A stretch of DNA of 64,000 bases from assembly GCF_001423185.1 (NCBI RefSeq), contig NZ_LMOB01000001.1, positions 1,905,889-1,969,888 on the forward strand, written 5' to 3'. How positions within the stretch are numbered: the first letter of the stretch is position 1; each line of letters starts with the position of its first letter. Shown here piece by piece: positions 52,748 to 61,524 of the stretch. Origin of the DNA: Plantibacter sp. Leaf314. Its GTDB lineage: Bacteria > Actinomycetota > Actinomycetes > Actinomycetales > Microbacteriaceae. The translations under genes were made by a program, and so were the position numbers. A model generated the notes under the pieces. The model was not told where the DNA came from. It did no database searches and saw only the letters and a program-made list of their open reading frames with translations.

Positions 52748-53944
52748 ATGACGACACAGTTGACGAAGAAGCCCATCGAGGTCACGGAACGCGACACCGC
52801 AGTGCTTCGGAAGGATGTACCGGAGAGCACACGGCTGCGCCTTTGGGCCAAAGCGGCGGGACGGTGCGTACTCTGTGCAACCTATCTCTTGGACGCCGCC
52901 GATTGGTCCTGGCACGCGATCCCCCACGGGCAGATCGCACACATCGTTGGAGCAGGATCGGGCAAGGAGTCCCCTCGAGGCGATTCTGCGCTGGCCGCCG
53001 ATGAGCGCGCGGACGAAGAGAATCTGATGCTCCTCTGCTACTCGTGCCACAAGAGGATCGACGACAAGGCCTACCGCGACCAGTACACGGTTCAATTCCT
53101 GACCGCCAAGAAGCTGCTCCATGAGAAGCGGGTGCGGCAAGTCACCGACTTCGCAACGCTGCGGCCGACATCCGTCGTGACGGTGAGCGCCGACGTCCGC
53201 GGGACAAGAGCACCGATATCGCTCCCGCAGGTTGCGGAAGCGCTACGTCACGACGGCTACACGGGCATGGGGGAAGACACACGCAATGGGGCGTTCACCA
53301 TCCACCTCCCCGGGAATGACAACGACGGATGGGCGTGGGACGCCCATCGCTCGGAGATCGACCGGTTCGCGGCTCGCATCGCGGAGGCGGTGACCGCCGG
53401 CGACGTCGAGTCGCTCAGCGTTTTCGCTCTCGCCCCCATCCCGTCGCTCGTCTACCTGGGCTCCAAGCTCGACGACAAGACGGAGACGCGGCTCTTCGCT
53501 CGGAAGCGCACCGATGAGGTGACCGCCTGGGCATGGAGTCATGGAGACGGTAACGTCCCCGCATTCGACACCGTCATGTGTGCCGGCGACTCGAACGAGG
53601 CCGCAATTCTCGTCGAGCTGAGCGCACCTGTGAGAGAAGAGCGTCTTCCCGATGGCCTGAGGAATCTCCCCAGGGTCACCATCACGCCGAGGGGCCAGCC
53701 GCCGCGTCCGGACCTGCTGGGCAGCCGCGCGGCCCTGGAGTTGTTCGCGCTCGCATGGAGGGACGCACTCGCGCGCATCGAAAGCGAGCTTCCGATTGTG
53801 CGCGTCCTGCACCTGGTCGCCGCCGTACCCGCGCCGGCGGCCATCACGATGGGCCGGCATCGGATGCGCGCGGCGCAGCCGAACATCGTCGTCTACCAGC
53901 TTCGAACCGAGGCATACGAGGCGGCGATGGAGGTCGGCGAATGA
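52748..53944 (+). CDS. cap5: CBASS effector: HNH endonuclease with SAVED domain (Cap5-like)
   Basis: A 398-residue effector. The N-terminal HNH domain has C40/C43 (GRCVLC), H65 in GQIAHIVGAG, N92 in ENLMLLC and C97/C100/H101 in CYSCHKRID. From ~175 a SAVED domain follows (ALPHDGYTG-like strands, VESLSVFALAPIPSLVYLG, HLVAAVPAPAAITMGRH), which binds cyclic oligonucleotides and activates HNH DNA cleavage. ATG 52748 is preceded by GGGGGAG; an upstream in-frame start at 52643 is possible. The stop overlaps the CD-NTase start (ATGA), so effector and synthase are made together. Upstream position of the effector is less usual but known. Confidence 0.93.
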   Translation: MTTQLTKKPIEVTERDTAVLRKDVPESTRLRLWAKAAGRCVLCATYLLDAADWSWHAIPHGQIAHIVGAGSGKESPRGDSALAADERADEENLMLLCYSCHKRIDDKAYRDQYTVQFLTAKKLLHEKRVRQVTDFATLRPTSVVTVSADVRGTRAPISLPQVAEALRHDGYTGMGEDTRNGAFTIHLPGNDNDGWAWDAHRSEIDRFAARIAEAVTAGDVESLSVFALAPIPSLVYLGSKLDDKTETRLFARKRTDEVTAWAWSHGDGNVPAFDTVMCAGDSNEAAILVELSAPVREERLPDGLRNLPRVTITPRGQPPRPDLLGSRAALELFALAWRDALARIESELPIVRVLHLVAAVPAPAAITMGRHRMRAAQPNIVVYQLRTEAYEAAMEVGE

Positions 53945-55296
53945 CCCCGCGCATCAAGGAGTTCAACCTCTTCCTCCGCGACTACGTCAACCTCAACCAG
54001 ACTCGTCTCGACCTCCTCCACACCCGAACGTCCTCACTGGACACGGCGCTGGAGGAGAGCGCGCTGCTCGAGGACAAGCTCGACGGAAGCCTCATCCCGC
54101 AGGGCTCGTTCGCTCACGGCACCATCATCAAGCCGCTCTCCGGCAACGACTTCGACGCCGACGTCCTCCTGCCGATGGTCGAGCAGGTGGACTGGGAACC
54201 GAAGAAGTACACCGTCGAACTCAAGAAAGCGCTCGATGCGGTGCCGCGCTACGCCGACAAGACCGTTCTCGGCAAGCGATGCGTGACGATCCAGTTCGCG
54301 AACAGTTTCCACATCGACGTCGTACCGTTCGTGGAGCGCGCCGACGGCAAGACGTACATCACTCACCGCACGAAGAACGAGTACCTGCTTCAGGATCCGA
54401 CGGAGTTCACCCGCTGGCTCAAGGAGCAGAACAGCACGACCAACGGCCATCTCATTCGCGTCATTCGCCTTGCAAAGTGGCTTCGCGACCGCAGTTCTAT
54501 CGACTGCCCCTCCGTTGTGCTTGGTGCACTGCTGGCCGAGCGGGTGAAGAGCTTCGCAGGAGTCGATGATTACGGCAACGTCGCGACGACCTTTACTGCC
54601 CTTCTTGAAGACCTCCGCGACTACCTCGACACGCACGCCGCCCCGCCGTGGGTGGATGACCGCATCGGCCAGAACCTCGCGGACCGTCTCACCCAGACAG
54701 GGTTCGACAACCTCAAGAGCCAGCTGAGGAGGTGGGCGCGGCTCGCTCGCGAAGCCCTCGACGCTGAAGCATCCGACAGCGTCGAGAAGTGGCAGAAGCT
54801 GTTCGGGGTCTCGTTCAGTGCGAGCACGACATCGTCTCTCGCCCTGTCCGCCTCGGCCGCCACAGCCACTCTGCCCACGTACGAGCATCAGATGGTTCCT
54901 GGAGAGAAATCGCTGACCGAGCAGTACGGCTTCCCGGAGCGGCAGGATCCCACGTCGACGTTCCGAATCGTCGGGAAGATGTCGCCGACAAAGAGGGGCC
55001 GGGGTCGTTTCCGTCCACTGGCGACGAATGGAAACCTTGTCCCCATCGGCCGGGCCCTCGAGTTCCAGATCACGGACTGCACGGTGGACGGCCCCTACGA
55101 CGTGTACTGGAAGGTGCGCAATGCCGGACCTGAGGCTGCCAGCAAGAAGGCCTTCCGTGGCGAGATCCTCAAGCGCGGCGAGCTCATCAGTGAGACCAGC
55201 GACTTCCCTGGCGCTCACTGGGTGCAGGCGTGGATCGTGAAGGACGGAGTCGCCGTCGCCACCGCCACGCAGGACGTCATCATCATGTCGCGGTGA
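53941..55296 (+). CDS. cdnE: CBASS CD-NTase (cyclic oligonucleotide synthase) with AGS-C-like domain
   Basis: A 451-residue nucleotidyltransferase. The active site has GSFAHGT (G55-S56), metal-binding Asp72 and Asp74 in DFDADVLL, and Asp126 in HIDVVPFV. Residues ~320-451 form the adenylyl/guanylyl-cyclase-and-SMODS C-terminal sensor-like domain (FRIVGKMSPTKRGRGRFRP, ITDCTVDGPYDVYWKVRNAG). It is predicted to make a cyclic di- or trinucleotide on phage infection, which activates the preceding HNH-SAVED effector. No Cap2/Cap3 or HORMA/TRIP13 genes follow, so this is a minimal (type I-like) CBASS. Gene symbol is by family; the exact CD-NTase clade is not certain. Confidence 0.93.
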   Translation: MTPRIKEFNLFLRDYVNLNQTRLDLLHTRTSSLDTALEESALLEDKLDGSLIPQGSFAHGTIIKPLSGNDFDADVLLPMVEQVDWEPKKYTVELKKALDAVPRYADKTVLGKRCVTIQFANSFHIDVVPFVERADGKTYITHRTKNEYLLQDPTEFTRWLKEQNSTTNGHLIRVIRLAKWLRDRSSIDCPSVVLGALLAERVKSFAGVDDYGNVATTFTALLEDLRDYLDTHAAPPWVDDRIGQNLADRLTQTGFDNLKSQLRRWARLAREALDAEASDSVEKWQKLFGVSFSASTTSSLALSASAATATLPTYEHQMVPGEKSLTEQYGFPERQDPTSTFRIVGKMSPTKRGRGRFRPLATNGNLVPIGRALEFQITDCTVDGPYDVYWKVRNAGPEAASKKAFRGEILKRGELISETSDFPGAHWVQAWIVKDGVAVATATQDVIIMSR

Positions 55297-55318
55297 CCCG
55301 AGGCAGCGCCTGTGGCAC

Positions 55319-55516
55319 GTGTTGCGCACTGAACTGGCGCTCATTGACAACTACTCGGAGCGCATCGATGAAGCCATCCAAGAGCACACGCTTCTGCGAC
55401 TTGCATCGCAGCACACGCTGGTCTCGACACGATTCGCAGGCGACGCAGTCGCGGTCGGCGCCAGAACTTTTCCCCTCGAGGCACTCATCCGAACTGGTTG
55501 GACGGTCCGCCCGTAA
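55319..55516 (+). pseudogene. 65-codon ORF, probable 3' remnant of a lost gene
   Basis: A short frame beginning at GTG, with VLRTELALIDNYSERIDEAI and RFAGDAVAVGARTFPLEALI. It has protein-like composition, and its frame stays open upstream into the CD-NTase 3' end in a different phase, without a ribosome-binding site. It looks like the C-terminal fragment of a larger gene truncated when the CBASS module arrived. Not recognised. Confidence 0.35.
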
Positions 55517-56012
55517 CCCTAAGTCTGGCGATCCGACCCGTCATTGACGGTGGGTCGGTGTGACCCCTCCTGAGGCTGCACCGGGTGGAACAGGTGTCCG
55601 CGTCTCGAGCAGCAACTGGCCTCGCTCGAAAAGTAGAACGTGGCACCGACACCGTTAAGGTCGGACGAGGAACTGACTACCGAAACGACCCTCCCGCGCG
55701 GTGGGGCGCCTAGCTATGCGCGGCGAATTCATGGGAACAAGAGCGGCTGCTCAGAGCAGACCAGAAATTATCCGAAAATATACAAAATTTCGCCCTTGCC
55801 GCTCTCTGCCCAGCGTCAATGAAGTTCGCCATCCTCGTGATTCCGCCCGCTGGAGCGACGCGCGTCAGATGCGGACGAGCGCTCGGGTTGGGGGTGCGAA
55901 GTACAGGTATGGACGCCGACCCTCGCCCCGCCTTCGCCATCTTCGAACGGTCACTGCCCATCCCCCCCGCGTCGATGCATCAGGAGACCGGAGCGCCGCC
56001 GGCACCCACCCC
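55517..56012. other. gap with AT-rich stretch at the right border of the accessory region
   Basis: No convincing gene. An AT-rich block at about 55760-55800 (CGAAAATATACAAAATTTCG) is unlike the rest of the window, and base composition returns to chromosomal type by ~55.9 kb. No insertion-sequence ends or att repeats could be identified by eye. Confidence 0.4.
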
Positions 56013-56675
56013 TCACCGCGGGTCGACGAGCCCCGCGCGGATGCCCCACAGCACGGCCTGCAACCGGTCGCGCGCGCCGGTCTTCTGCAGCAGACCGGCC
56101 AGGTGGTACTTCACCGTGGTGGGTTCGACGAAGAGCCGGTCGGCGATCTCCGCGTTGGACAGGCCCTCCGCCAGCAGGTGGAGCACGTCGAACTCGCGGT
56201 CGGTGAGCGGTGACTCGGCCGGAGACGTCGCAACCGGCACGGTCGTGCTGCGGCGCTCCGAGAACTCGCGGAGGATGCGTCGGGTCAAGCGTTGATCGAG
56301 CGTGCCCTCCCCCGCTGCGATGGACCGGATCGCCGCGAGCAAGGTCGCCTCGTCCGCACCCTTCAGCAGGAAGCCCGCCGCCCCGGCTTCGAGCGCGGCG
56401 AACACGTCCGCGTCGACGTCGAACGTCGTGAGGATGAGGACGTCGGCGTCGAGCTCCGGGTCGGCCGTGATCGTGCGGGTCGCCGCGATCCCGTCCGTGC
56501 CCGGCATCCGGATGTCCATGCAGATCAGGTCCGGACGCAGCTCCCTCGCCAACCGCACCGCGTCGGCGCCGTCGATCGCCTCACCGACGACCTCGATGTC
56601 GGGCTCGGCACCGAGGATCACCGAGAGGCCGGCACGGACGACGGCCTGGTCGTCGGCGATGAGGAGGCGGATCAT
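56013..56675 (-). CDS. LuxR-type (NarL/FixJ family) response regulator
   Basis: A 220-residue response regulator: receiver with acceptor Asp in LICMDIRMPG and Lys in GFLLKGADE, and a C-terminal LuxR HTH (LTDREFDVLHLLAEGLSNAEI). Its ATG overlaps the kinase stop as ATGA. It ends the minus-strand operon that begins with the ABC-2 ATPase and probably controls it. Confidence 0.94.
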   Translation of the reverse strand: MIRLLIADDQAVVRAGLSVILGAEPDIEVVGEAIDGADAVRLARELRPDLICMDIRMPGTDGIAATRTITADPELDADVLILTTFDVDADVFAALEAGAAGFLLKGADEATLLAAIRSIAAGEGTLDQRLTRRILREFSERRSTTVPVATSPAESPLTDREFDVLHLLAEGLSNAEIADRLFVEPTTVKYHLAGLLQKTGARDRLQAVLWGIRAGLVDPR

Positions 56676-57928
56676 GTGTCACTCCGGGGCTGGTCGGGAC
56701 GCTGTTCGTCGGGGATGGTCAGGCGGTTGCGCCACCCGCCGTCGTCCGTCGGCGCCGAGGTCAGTCGCGCCCCGATGAGCTCGGCCCGCTCGCGCATGCC
56801 CCACAGGCCGTACCCGTCACGGGACGGCGACGCAGGCCGCTGCGACGATGGGGCGTTCGTCACGGTGAGCTCGATCGCGTCCGCCTCGAACCGCACCAGG
56901 ACGTGAGCAGTGGCTCCGGGAGCATGCCGGGCGGCGTTCGCCAGCGACTCCTGAACGGTCCGGTACGCGGCCGTCTCCGCGAGCGGACCCAGCACGCGAG
57001 GCTCACCGGTCACGGTGTACGCGACGTGCTGCCCCCGTGACCGCGCCGCCTCGACGAGCTCCGGGATCGCCGCGATCGTCGGGATGGTCGCCGGCCCGAG
57101 GGTCGATCCGTCGCCCCCGCCCTCGGAGTCCGCGTCGTCGCTGCGCAGCAGGCCGACCGTCCGCCGCAGGTCGACGAGGGTGGTGCGGGCGTCGGACTGC
57201 ACCGTCTGGAGCATCGCTCGAGCACGTTCCGGGTCGCGCTCCATCAGCGCGGTCGCCGCCTGGGCACTGACGATGATCCCCGACAGGTGGTGCCCGGCGA
57301 TGTCGTGCAGTTCTCGAGCGAGGGCGGTGCGTTCCGAGCGGAGGTCGTTCAGGGCACTGATCCGGCGCTCGTTCTCAGCCATGCGCGCCTGGTCCTCGAT
57401 CGCCGACAGCAACCGCTCGCGACCCCTGGTGTACTCGGCGACGCCGGCCGGGAGCACGTACTGCAACACGATGCGCGCGACGGCTGCGAAGACGAGGAGG
57501 AGCGGCTGCTCGGACGACCCGAAGGCCATGGCGATGCCGCCGACGACCGTCGTGGCCACCGCGCCTGTCACCAGCGCGGTCGTCACCGTCCGACGCTCCT
57601 CGTGACGGGCGAGCGCATAGGTGGCGAGGATCACGCCGAACGAGCCGATCCCGAGTTCGCCACCACTGGACCCGAGGATCACGAGGTCGAGCAGGACCGC
57701 CGCGCCGAACACCGCGACGGGGTGCCGACGCCGGAAGAGCAGGGCGACGGCCTGGAGCACGACCAGCGCCGCGTGCGCCCACGGCGACACCTGTCCGGGC
57801 ACGGCGTGCAGCTCGTCGACCCACGGGACGACCCCGAGGTACACCACCGCACCGGCGAGGACCAGGACCGGCGGGAGCGCCGCGCGCAGCCGGGCCGCGA
57901 CAGGTGCGGGCCGAGCGGACGAGGTCAT
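56672..57928 (-). CDS. sensor histidine kinase (HisKA_3/DesK-like)
   Basis: A 418-residue membrane kinase: about six N-terminal hydrophobic segments, phospho-acceptor motif ARELHDIAGHHLSGII, and an HATPase domain with QESLANAARHAPGA and DGYGLWGMRERAELIGA. Little extracellular sequence, so the signal is probably sensed in the membrane or through the adjacent transporter. ATG 57928 is chosen for its position just before the first helix. Confidence 0.93.
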   Translation of the reverse strand: MTSSARPAPVAARLRAALPPVLVLAGAVVYLGVVPWVDELHAVPGQVSPWAHAALVVLQAVALLFRRRHPVAVFGAAVLLDLVILGSSGGELGIGSFGVILATYALARHEERRTVTTALVTGAVATTVVGGIAMAFGSSEQPLLLVFAAVARIVLQYVLPAGVAEYTRGRERLLSAIEDQARMAENERRISALNDLRSERTALARELHDIAGHHLSGIIVSAQAATALMERDPERARAMLQTVQSDARTTLVDLRRTVGLLRSDDADSEGGGDGSTLGPATIPTIAAIPELVEAARSRGQHVAYTVTGEPRVLGPLAETAAYRTVQESLANAARHAPGATAHVLVRFEADAIELTVTNAPSSQRPASPSRDGYGLWGMRERAELIGARLTSAPTDDGGWRNRLTIPDEQRPDQPRSDT

Positions 57929-57996
57929 GGGTCGAGTCAACCACGCCGAGCGCCGACCCCGGAGGGGGTCGACGCTCGACTGCCGGTGGGAGACGG

Positions 57997-59211
57997 TCAT
58001 CGCTCGCAGAGGCTCGCGTCGAGGGCGTCGACGACGATCCGGTACTGCTCCATCAGTCGCTCGTTGTCGTCGGGCGAGACGACCGCCCACGGCAACGAGG
58101 TGACGGCGATGGTGACGGCCGTGCCGTCGGGACCGACCGCGTTGCGCGTCTGGGTTCCGGGGATGTCGCCGCCGTGACCCCAGGCCACGCCACCGCAGCT
58201 CAGCGGGTAGCTCTGGAGGCCGAGCCCGTAGCCCGCTCCCGGCCACAGCTCGTCGCCCGCCGGAACCGTGGTCTGCATCTCGGCCAGGGTCTCCGCGTTC
58301 AGGAGTTCCCCGTCGAGCAGCGCCTTCATGAAGACGTTGAGCTCGTGCGGCGTCGAGACGAGTGCACCGGCGGACCAGGCGAACGAGGTGTCGAGGGCGG
58401 CGAAGTCCACGAGCTCGCCGGCGGTCTTCGCGTGATACCCCTTGGGGTGCTCCCCGCGCAGCTCACGCTCGCCCGGCGCCGGGAAGTAGGTGTGCTCGAG
58501 GTCGAGCGGCTTGACGATGCGCTCGTCGATCTGCTGGCCGAGCGCCCGATCGGTGACGTGCTCGATCATGAGCCCCAGCACGAGGTAGTTCGTGTTGCTG
58601 TACGCCCACCGCTCCCCCGGCGCGAACACGGCCGGCTTCGCGAGGGCGATGTCGAGCATGTCGCGGGGCGAGGTGTAACGCTCCTGTGCGGCGAACGCAT
58701 CGGCCGCGATCTGGTCGGCGTACTCGGGGAGCCCCGCCGTGTGCTGGAGCAGCTGCCGGACGGTGATGCGGGTGCCGTCGACGCCGTCGCCGGTGATGAG
58801 CCCCGGGAGGTACGTGTCGATCGGGGCGTCGAGCGCGACCTTGCCCTCCTCGACGAGCTGGAGGACGACGGTCGAGACGAACATCTTCGTGTTGCTCGCG
58901 ATCCGCACCTCGCCGTCGACCTGGGCGGGCTCGTCGGTCGCGAGGTCGCCGATACCGGCCGCGACGTCGATCGACGTGCCGTCCGGTCCGATCACCGAGG
59001 CGAGCGCCGCGGGGTAGCCGGCATCGACGAGCGACTGCATCCGGTCCTGCAGCGCGCCCGACTCGGAGCCCGTACCGGCGGTCTGCTCCGTGGCACTGGT
59101 GCAGGCGCTGAGGGAGACGGTCCCGGCGAGGAGCGCGGCTGCGGCCGAGACGGCGATGAGGGTGCGGTGACGGTTCGGGGTCTGCGTCTGGTTCTGGTTC
59201 TGGTCGTTCAT
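57997..59211 (-). CDS. serine hydrolase lipoprotein (D-Ala-D-Ala carboxypeptidase/beta-lactamase class C fold)
   Basis: A 404-residue lipoprotein. After the signal peptide the lipobox LSAC anchors it outside the cell. The catalytic motifs SNTK (S-x-x-K), YSN (in WAYSNTNYL) and HGG (in GHGGDIPG) define a penicillin-recognising serine hydrolase, similar to Streptomyces R61 carboxypeptidase. It lies between the ABC-2 transporter and the two-component pair, so the operon may deal with cell-wall-active compounds (inference). Confidence 0.92.
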   Translation of the reverse strand: MNDQNQNQTQTPNRHRTLIAVSAAAALLAGTVSLSACTSATEQTAGTGSESGALQDRMQSLVDAGYPAALASVIGPDGTSIDVAAGIGDLATDEPAQVDGEVRIASNTKMFVSTVVLQLVEEGKVALDAPIDTYLPGLITGDGVDGTRITVRQLLQHTAGLPEYADQIAADAFAAQERYTSPRDMLDIALAKPAVFAPGERWAYSNTNYLVLGLMIEHVTDRALGQQIDERIVKPLDLEHTYFPAPGERELRGEHPKGYHAKTAGELVDFAALDTSFAWSAGALVSTPHELNVFMKALLDGELLNAETLAEMQTTVPAGDELWPGAGYGLGLQSYPLSCGGVAWGHGGDIPGTQTRNAVGPDGTAVTIAVTSLPWAVVSPDDNERLMEQYRIVVDALDASLCER

Positions 59212-59225
59212 GTGGGTGGGTCCTT

Positions 59226-60050
59226 TCAGATGTCGCGGCGCGAGAGCGCAGCGGATGCGGCCGCGGTCAGCGCGGCGGTGAGGGTGACGAGGGCGATGAT
59301 GACGACGGACGGTCCGAGCCCGGCCGCGCCGCCGTGGATGACGCCCTGCGCCAGGGCGACGGGCAGGAATTGGGTCCAGACCGGCAGCACCCCGCCGGTG
59401 ATGAGCTGGATCATGGAGACGACGACCGGTTCGAGGATGAGGATCGCGATCATCGTCAGGACGCCGGCGAGCTGCGTGCGGACGATGAGTCCGACCGCGA
59501 GACCGATGACGGCCAGGGCGGTGACCGCGAGGATGCCGAGTCCGAACCGTGCTGCGAGGTCAGCGAACCCCAGGACGAACGGCGTCCCCGAGGTGGCGAG
59601 GGTGATCAGCAACGTCACGAGGCTGACGAGGCCGAGGACGACACCGAGTGCGGCACCGATGAGGGCGACCGCTCCCGCCTTCGCGGCGACGATGCGGAAC
59701 CGCTTCGGCGAGGCGAGGACTGCGCCGACGATGCCGCCGTAGCGGTCGTCGCTCGTACCGGCGAGGACGCCGAACAGGGTGATCGCGAGGAGCGCGACGC
59801 CGATGGAACCATTGCCCATCGACGCACCGAGGGGGTTGAGCGCGTCGAGTTGGACGGCGCGGGACGCAAGGTCCAGGACGGGGAAGTCGCTGCCGAGGGC
59901 GTCGAGCCCCGGCCCGATGTCGCCGTCGGCGAGGGCGGGCATGAGGGTGACGAAGGCGAGCTGGGTGACGATCAGTCCGACGACGGCCACCAGGGCGGTG
60001 ACCTTCGTGGCGGTCGTGGTGACGAGCCCGAGGAGTTCGGCGCGGAACAT
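59226..60050 (-). CDS. ABC-2 type transporter permease
   Basis: A 274-residue membrane protein with about six helices, of the ABC-2 (DUF/YnhG-like) permease type. TSDDRYGGIVGAVLASPKRFRIVAAK is the usual cytosolic stretch. Its ATG overlaps the ATPase stop by one base (TGATG), so the pair is translationally coupled and forms one exporter. Confidence 0.9.
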   Translation of the reverse strand: MFRAELLGLVTTTATKVTALVAVVGLIVTQLAFVTLMPALADGDIGPGLDALGSDFPVLDLASRAVQLDALNPLGASMGNGSIGVALLAITLFGVLAGTSDDRYGGIVGAVLASPKRFRIVAAKAGAVALIGAALGVVLGLVSLVTLLITLATSGTPFVLGFADLAARFGLGILAVTALAVIGLAVGLIVRTQLAGVLTMIAILILEPVVVSMIQLITGGVLPVWTQFLPVALAQGVIHGGAAGLGPSVVIIALVTLTAALTAAASAALSRRDI

Positions 60051-60799
60051 CAGCGCACCTCCCCGTTCCCGGCGAGCTGGGCGGTTCCGGTGACCTGGAG
60101 GTAGTAGGCCTCGAGGTCGCCTTCCGATGCGGCGAGGATCTCGTCCATCGACGACTGGGCCAGGACGCGCCCGTCGGCGATGACGACCACGTCGTCCGCG
60201 ATGTCCTGCACGTCGGAGAGCAGGTGCGACGAGAGCAGCACCGTTCCACCCGCGTCGGCGAACGCGCGCAGCCGGAGTCGCAGCCACTGCATGCCGGCCG
60301 GATCGAGGCCGTTCGAGGGCTCGTCGAGGATGAGCACGGCCGGCTCGCCGAGGAGTGCTGCGGCGATCGCGATGCGCTGGCGCATGCCGAGCGAGTACCC
60401 GCCGGCGGGGCGGTCGGCGTCGCGGCTCATCCCCACCTCGGTGAGGACCGCGTCGATCCGGGCGGCGTCGGCTCCGATACGCGCTGCGGCGATGCGGAGG
60501 TGCTGCCGCCCGGTGCGGGCCGGGTGGAGCCCACCGGCGTCGAGCACGGCTCCGACGGCGCGTGCCGGCTGGTCCAGCTCGCGGTACGGTCGGCCGAGGA
60601 TGCGGGCCTCTCCGGCATCGGCGCGGGCGAGGCCGAGCAGCAGGCGGATGGTGGTGGTCTTCCCGGCACCGTTCGGGCCGAGGAGTCCGACGACCCGGCC
60701 AGGGTCGACGGTGAAGGAGACGTCATCGACGCGGGGGCTGCCGTGGAAGGACTTCCGGAGCCCGTGCGCCTCGATCGAATGGGGGTGTGTCGTGGTCAT
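60050..60799 (-). CDS. ABC-2 type transporter ATP-binding protein
   Basis: A 249-residue ABC ATPase: Walker A GPNGAGKTTTIR, signature YSLGMRQRIAIA, Walker B VLILDEPSNGLDP. This is the DrrA/BcrA-like subfamily that exports drugs, lantibiotics or lipids. First gene of the minus-strand operon of five; its start is 99 bp from the divergent lipoprotein gene. Confidence 0.94.
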   Translation of the reverse strand: MTTTHPHSIEAHGLRKSFHGSPRVDDVSFTVDPGRVVGLLGPNGAGKTTTIRLLLGLARADAGEARILGRPYRELDQPARAVGAVLDAGGLHPARTGRQHLRIAAARIGADAARIDAVLTEVGMSRDADRPAGGYSLGMRQRIAIAAALLGEPAVLILDEPSNGLDPAGMQWLRLRLRAFADAGGTVLLSSHLLSDVQDIADDVVVIADGRVLAQSSMDEILAASEGDLEAYYLQVTGTAQLAGNGEVR

Positions 60800-60898
60800 G
60801 TCTTCAGCCTCCGCGCTGGCAGCTTCCGGCACCCCCGCCCGACGTCCAGTCCACGCCTGGCCGAATGGACAGTCGTCGACGACCTCTAGGCTGCTGGC

Positions 60899-61423
60899 AT
60901 GGATGCTCCCACTCGTCGCTTCGCCCTGCGTGGGGCAGTCCTCGCGGTCGCGCTGAGCTGTCTGCTGTCCGGATGCGCGCCATCGCTGTCGCCGGACCGC
61001 ACGACCGCGCCATCCGCATCGGCGTCGGATGCAGCCACCCGCTCGGGCACCGGGGAGATCCGGCACGACCTCGCCCCACTCACCGAGCGGTTCCCGCAGC
61101 TCGAGGGGGCGACGGACGCGACCTGGATGTCGGGGACCCTCGGCGACGACCGGGTACCCGGGCCCAGCACGTACTGGATCGATGCCGTCGTGACCCTCGA
61201 CGAGGCGAGCTACGCCGCGGTGCGCGCGGAGGCGGGGTCGACGGAACTCGACGAGGACGCCCAGCTCCCCGAGCTCGACCCCGGCCTCGACGACGCGCTG
61301 CCGAGTGGGCCGTTCGTGCGCTCGCAGGCCATCGACGACGCGTTCTCGGTGGACGGACGTTCGACGGTCGTGGTCCTCGTTGACGCGACCCGGACCGCGA
61401 TCCTGACGAGCCGGTTCCAGTAG
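60899..61423 (+). CDS. hypothetical lipoprotein
   Basis: A 174-residue exported protein: signal peptide with lipobox LSGC, a Ser/Thr/Ala linker, and a small alpha/beta domain. No family recognised. The ATG lies 6 nt after TAGGCT, suggesting a leaderless transcript. Divergent from the ABC-2 operon. Confidence 0.82.
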   Translation: MDAPTRRFALRGAVLAVALSCLLSGCAPSLSPDRTTAPSASASDAATRSGTGEIRHDLAPLTERFPQLEGATDATWMSGTLGDDRVPGPSTYWIDAVVTLDEASYAAVRAEAGSTELDEDAQLPELDPGLDDALPSGPFVRSQAIDDAFSVDGRSTVVVLVDATRTAILTSRFQ

Positions 61424-61524
61424 CGGCGAGGCCGGGTCGGGTCCGACCGGGCCCGCACGAGAGCACGTTCTCCGGCGGACCGCCACCGCTTCCCAGCACG
61501 GATGGAGCGGGGTTGACTGGACGC

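Noticed and set aside
57904..59742. A 612-codon plus-strand frame opposite the serine hydrolase and permease
   Set aside because: Shadow frame; the minus strand carries a lipobox, SxxK, YSN and HGG motifs.
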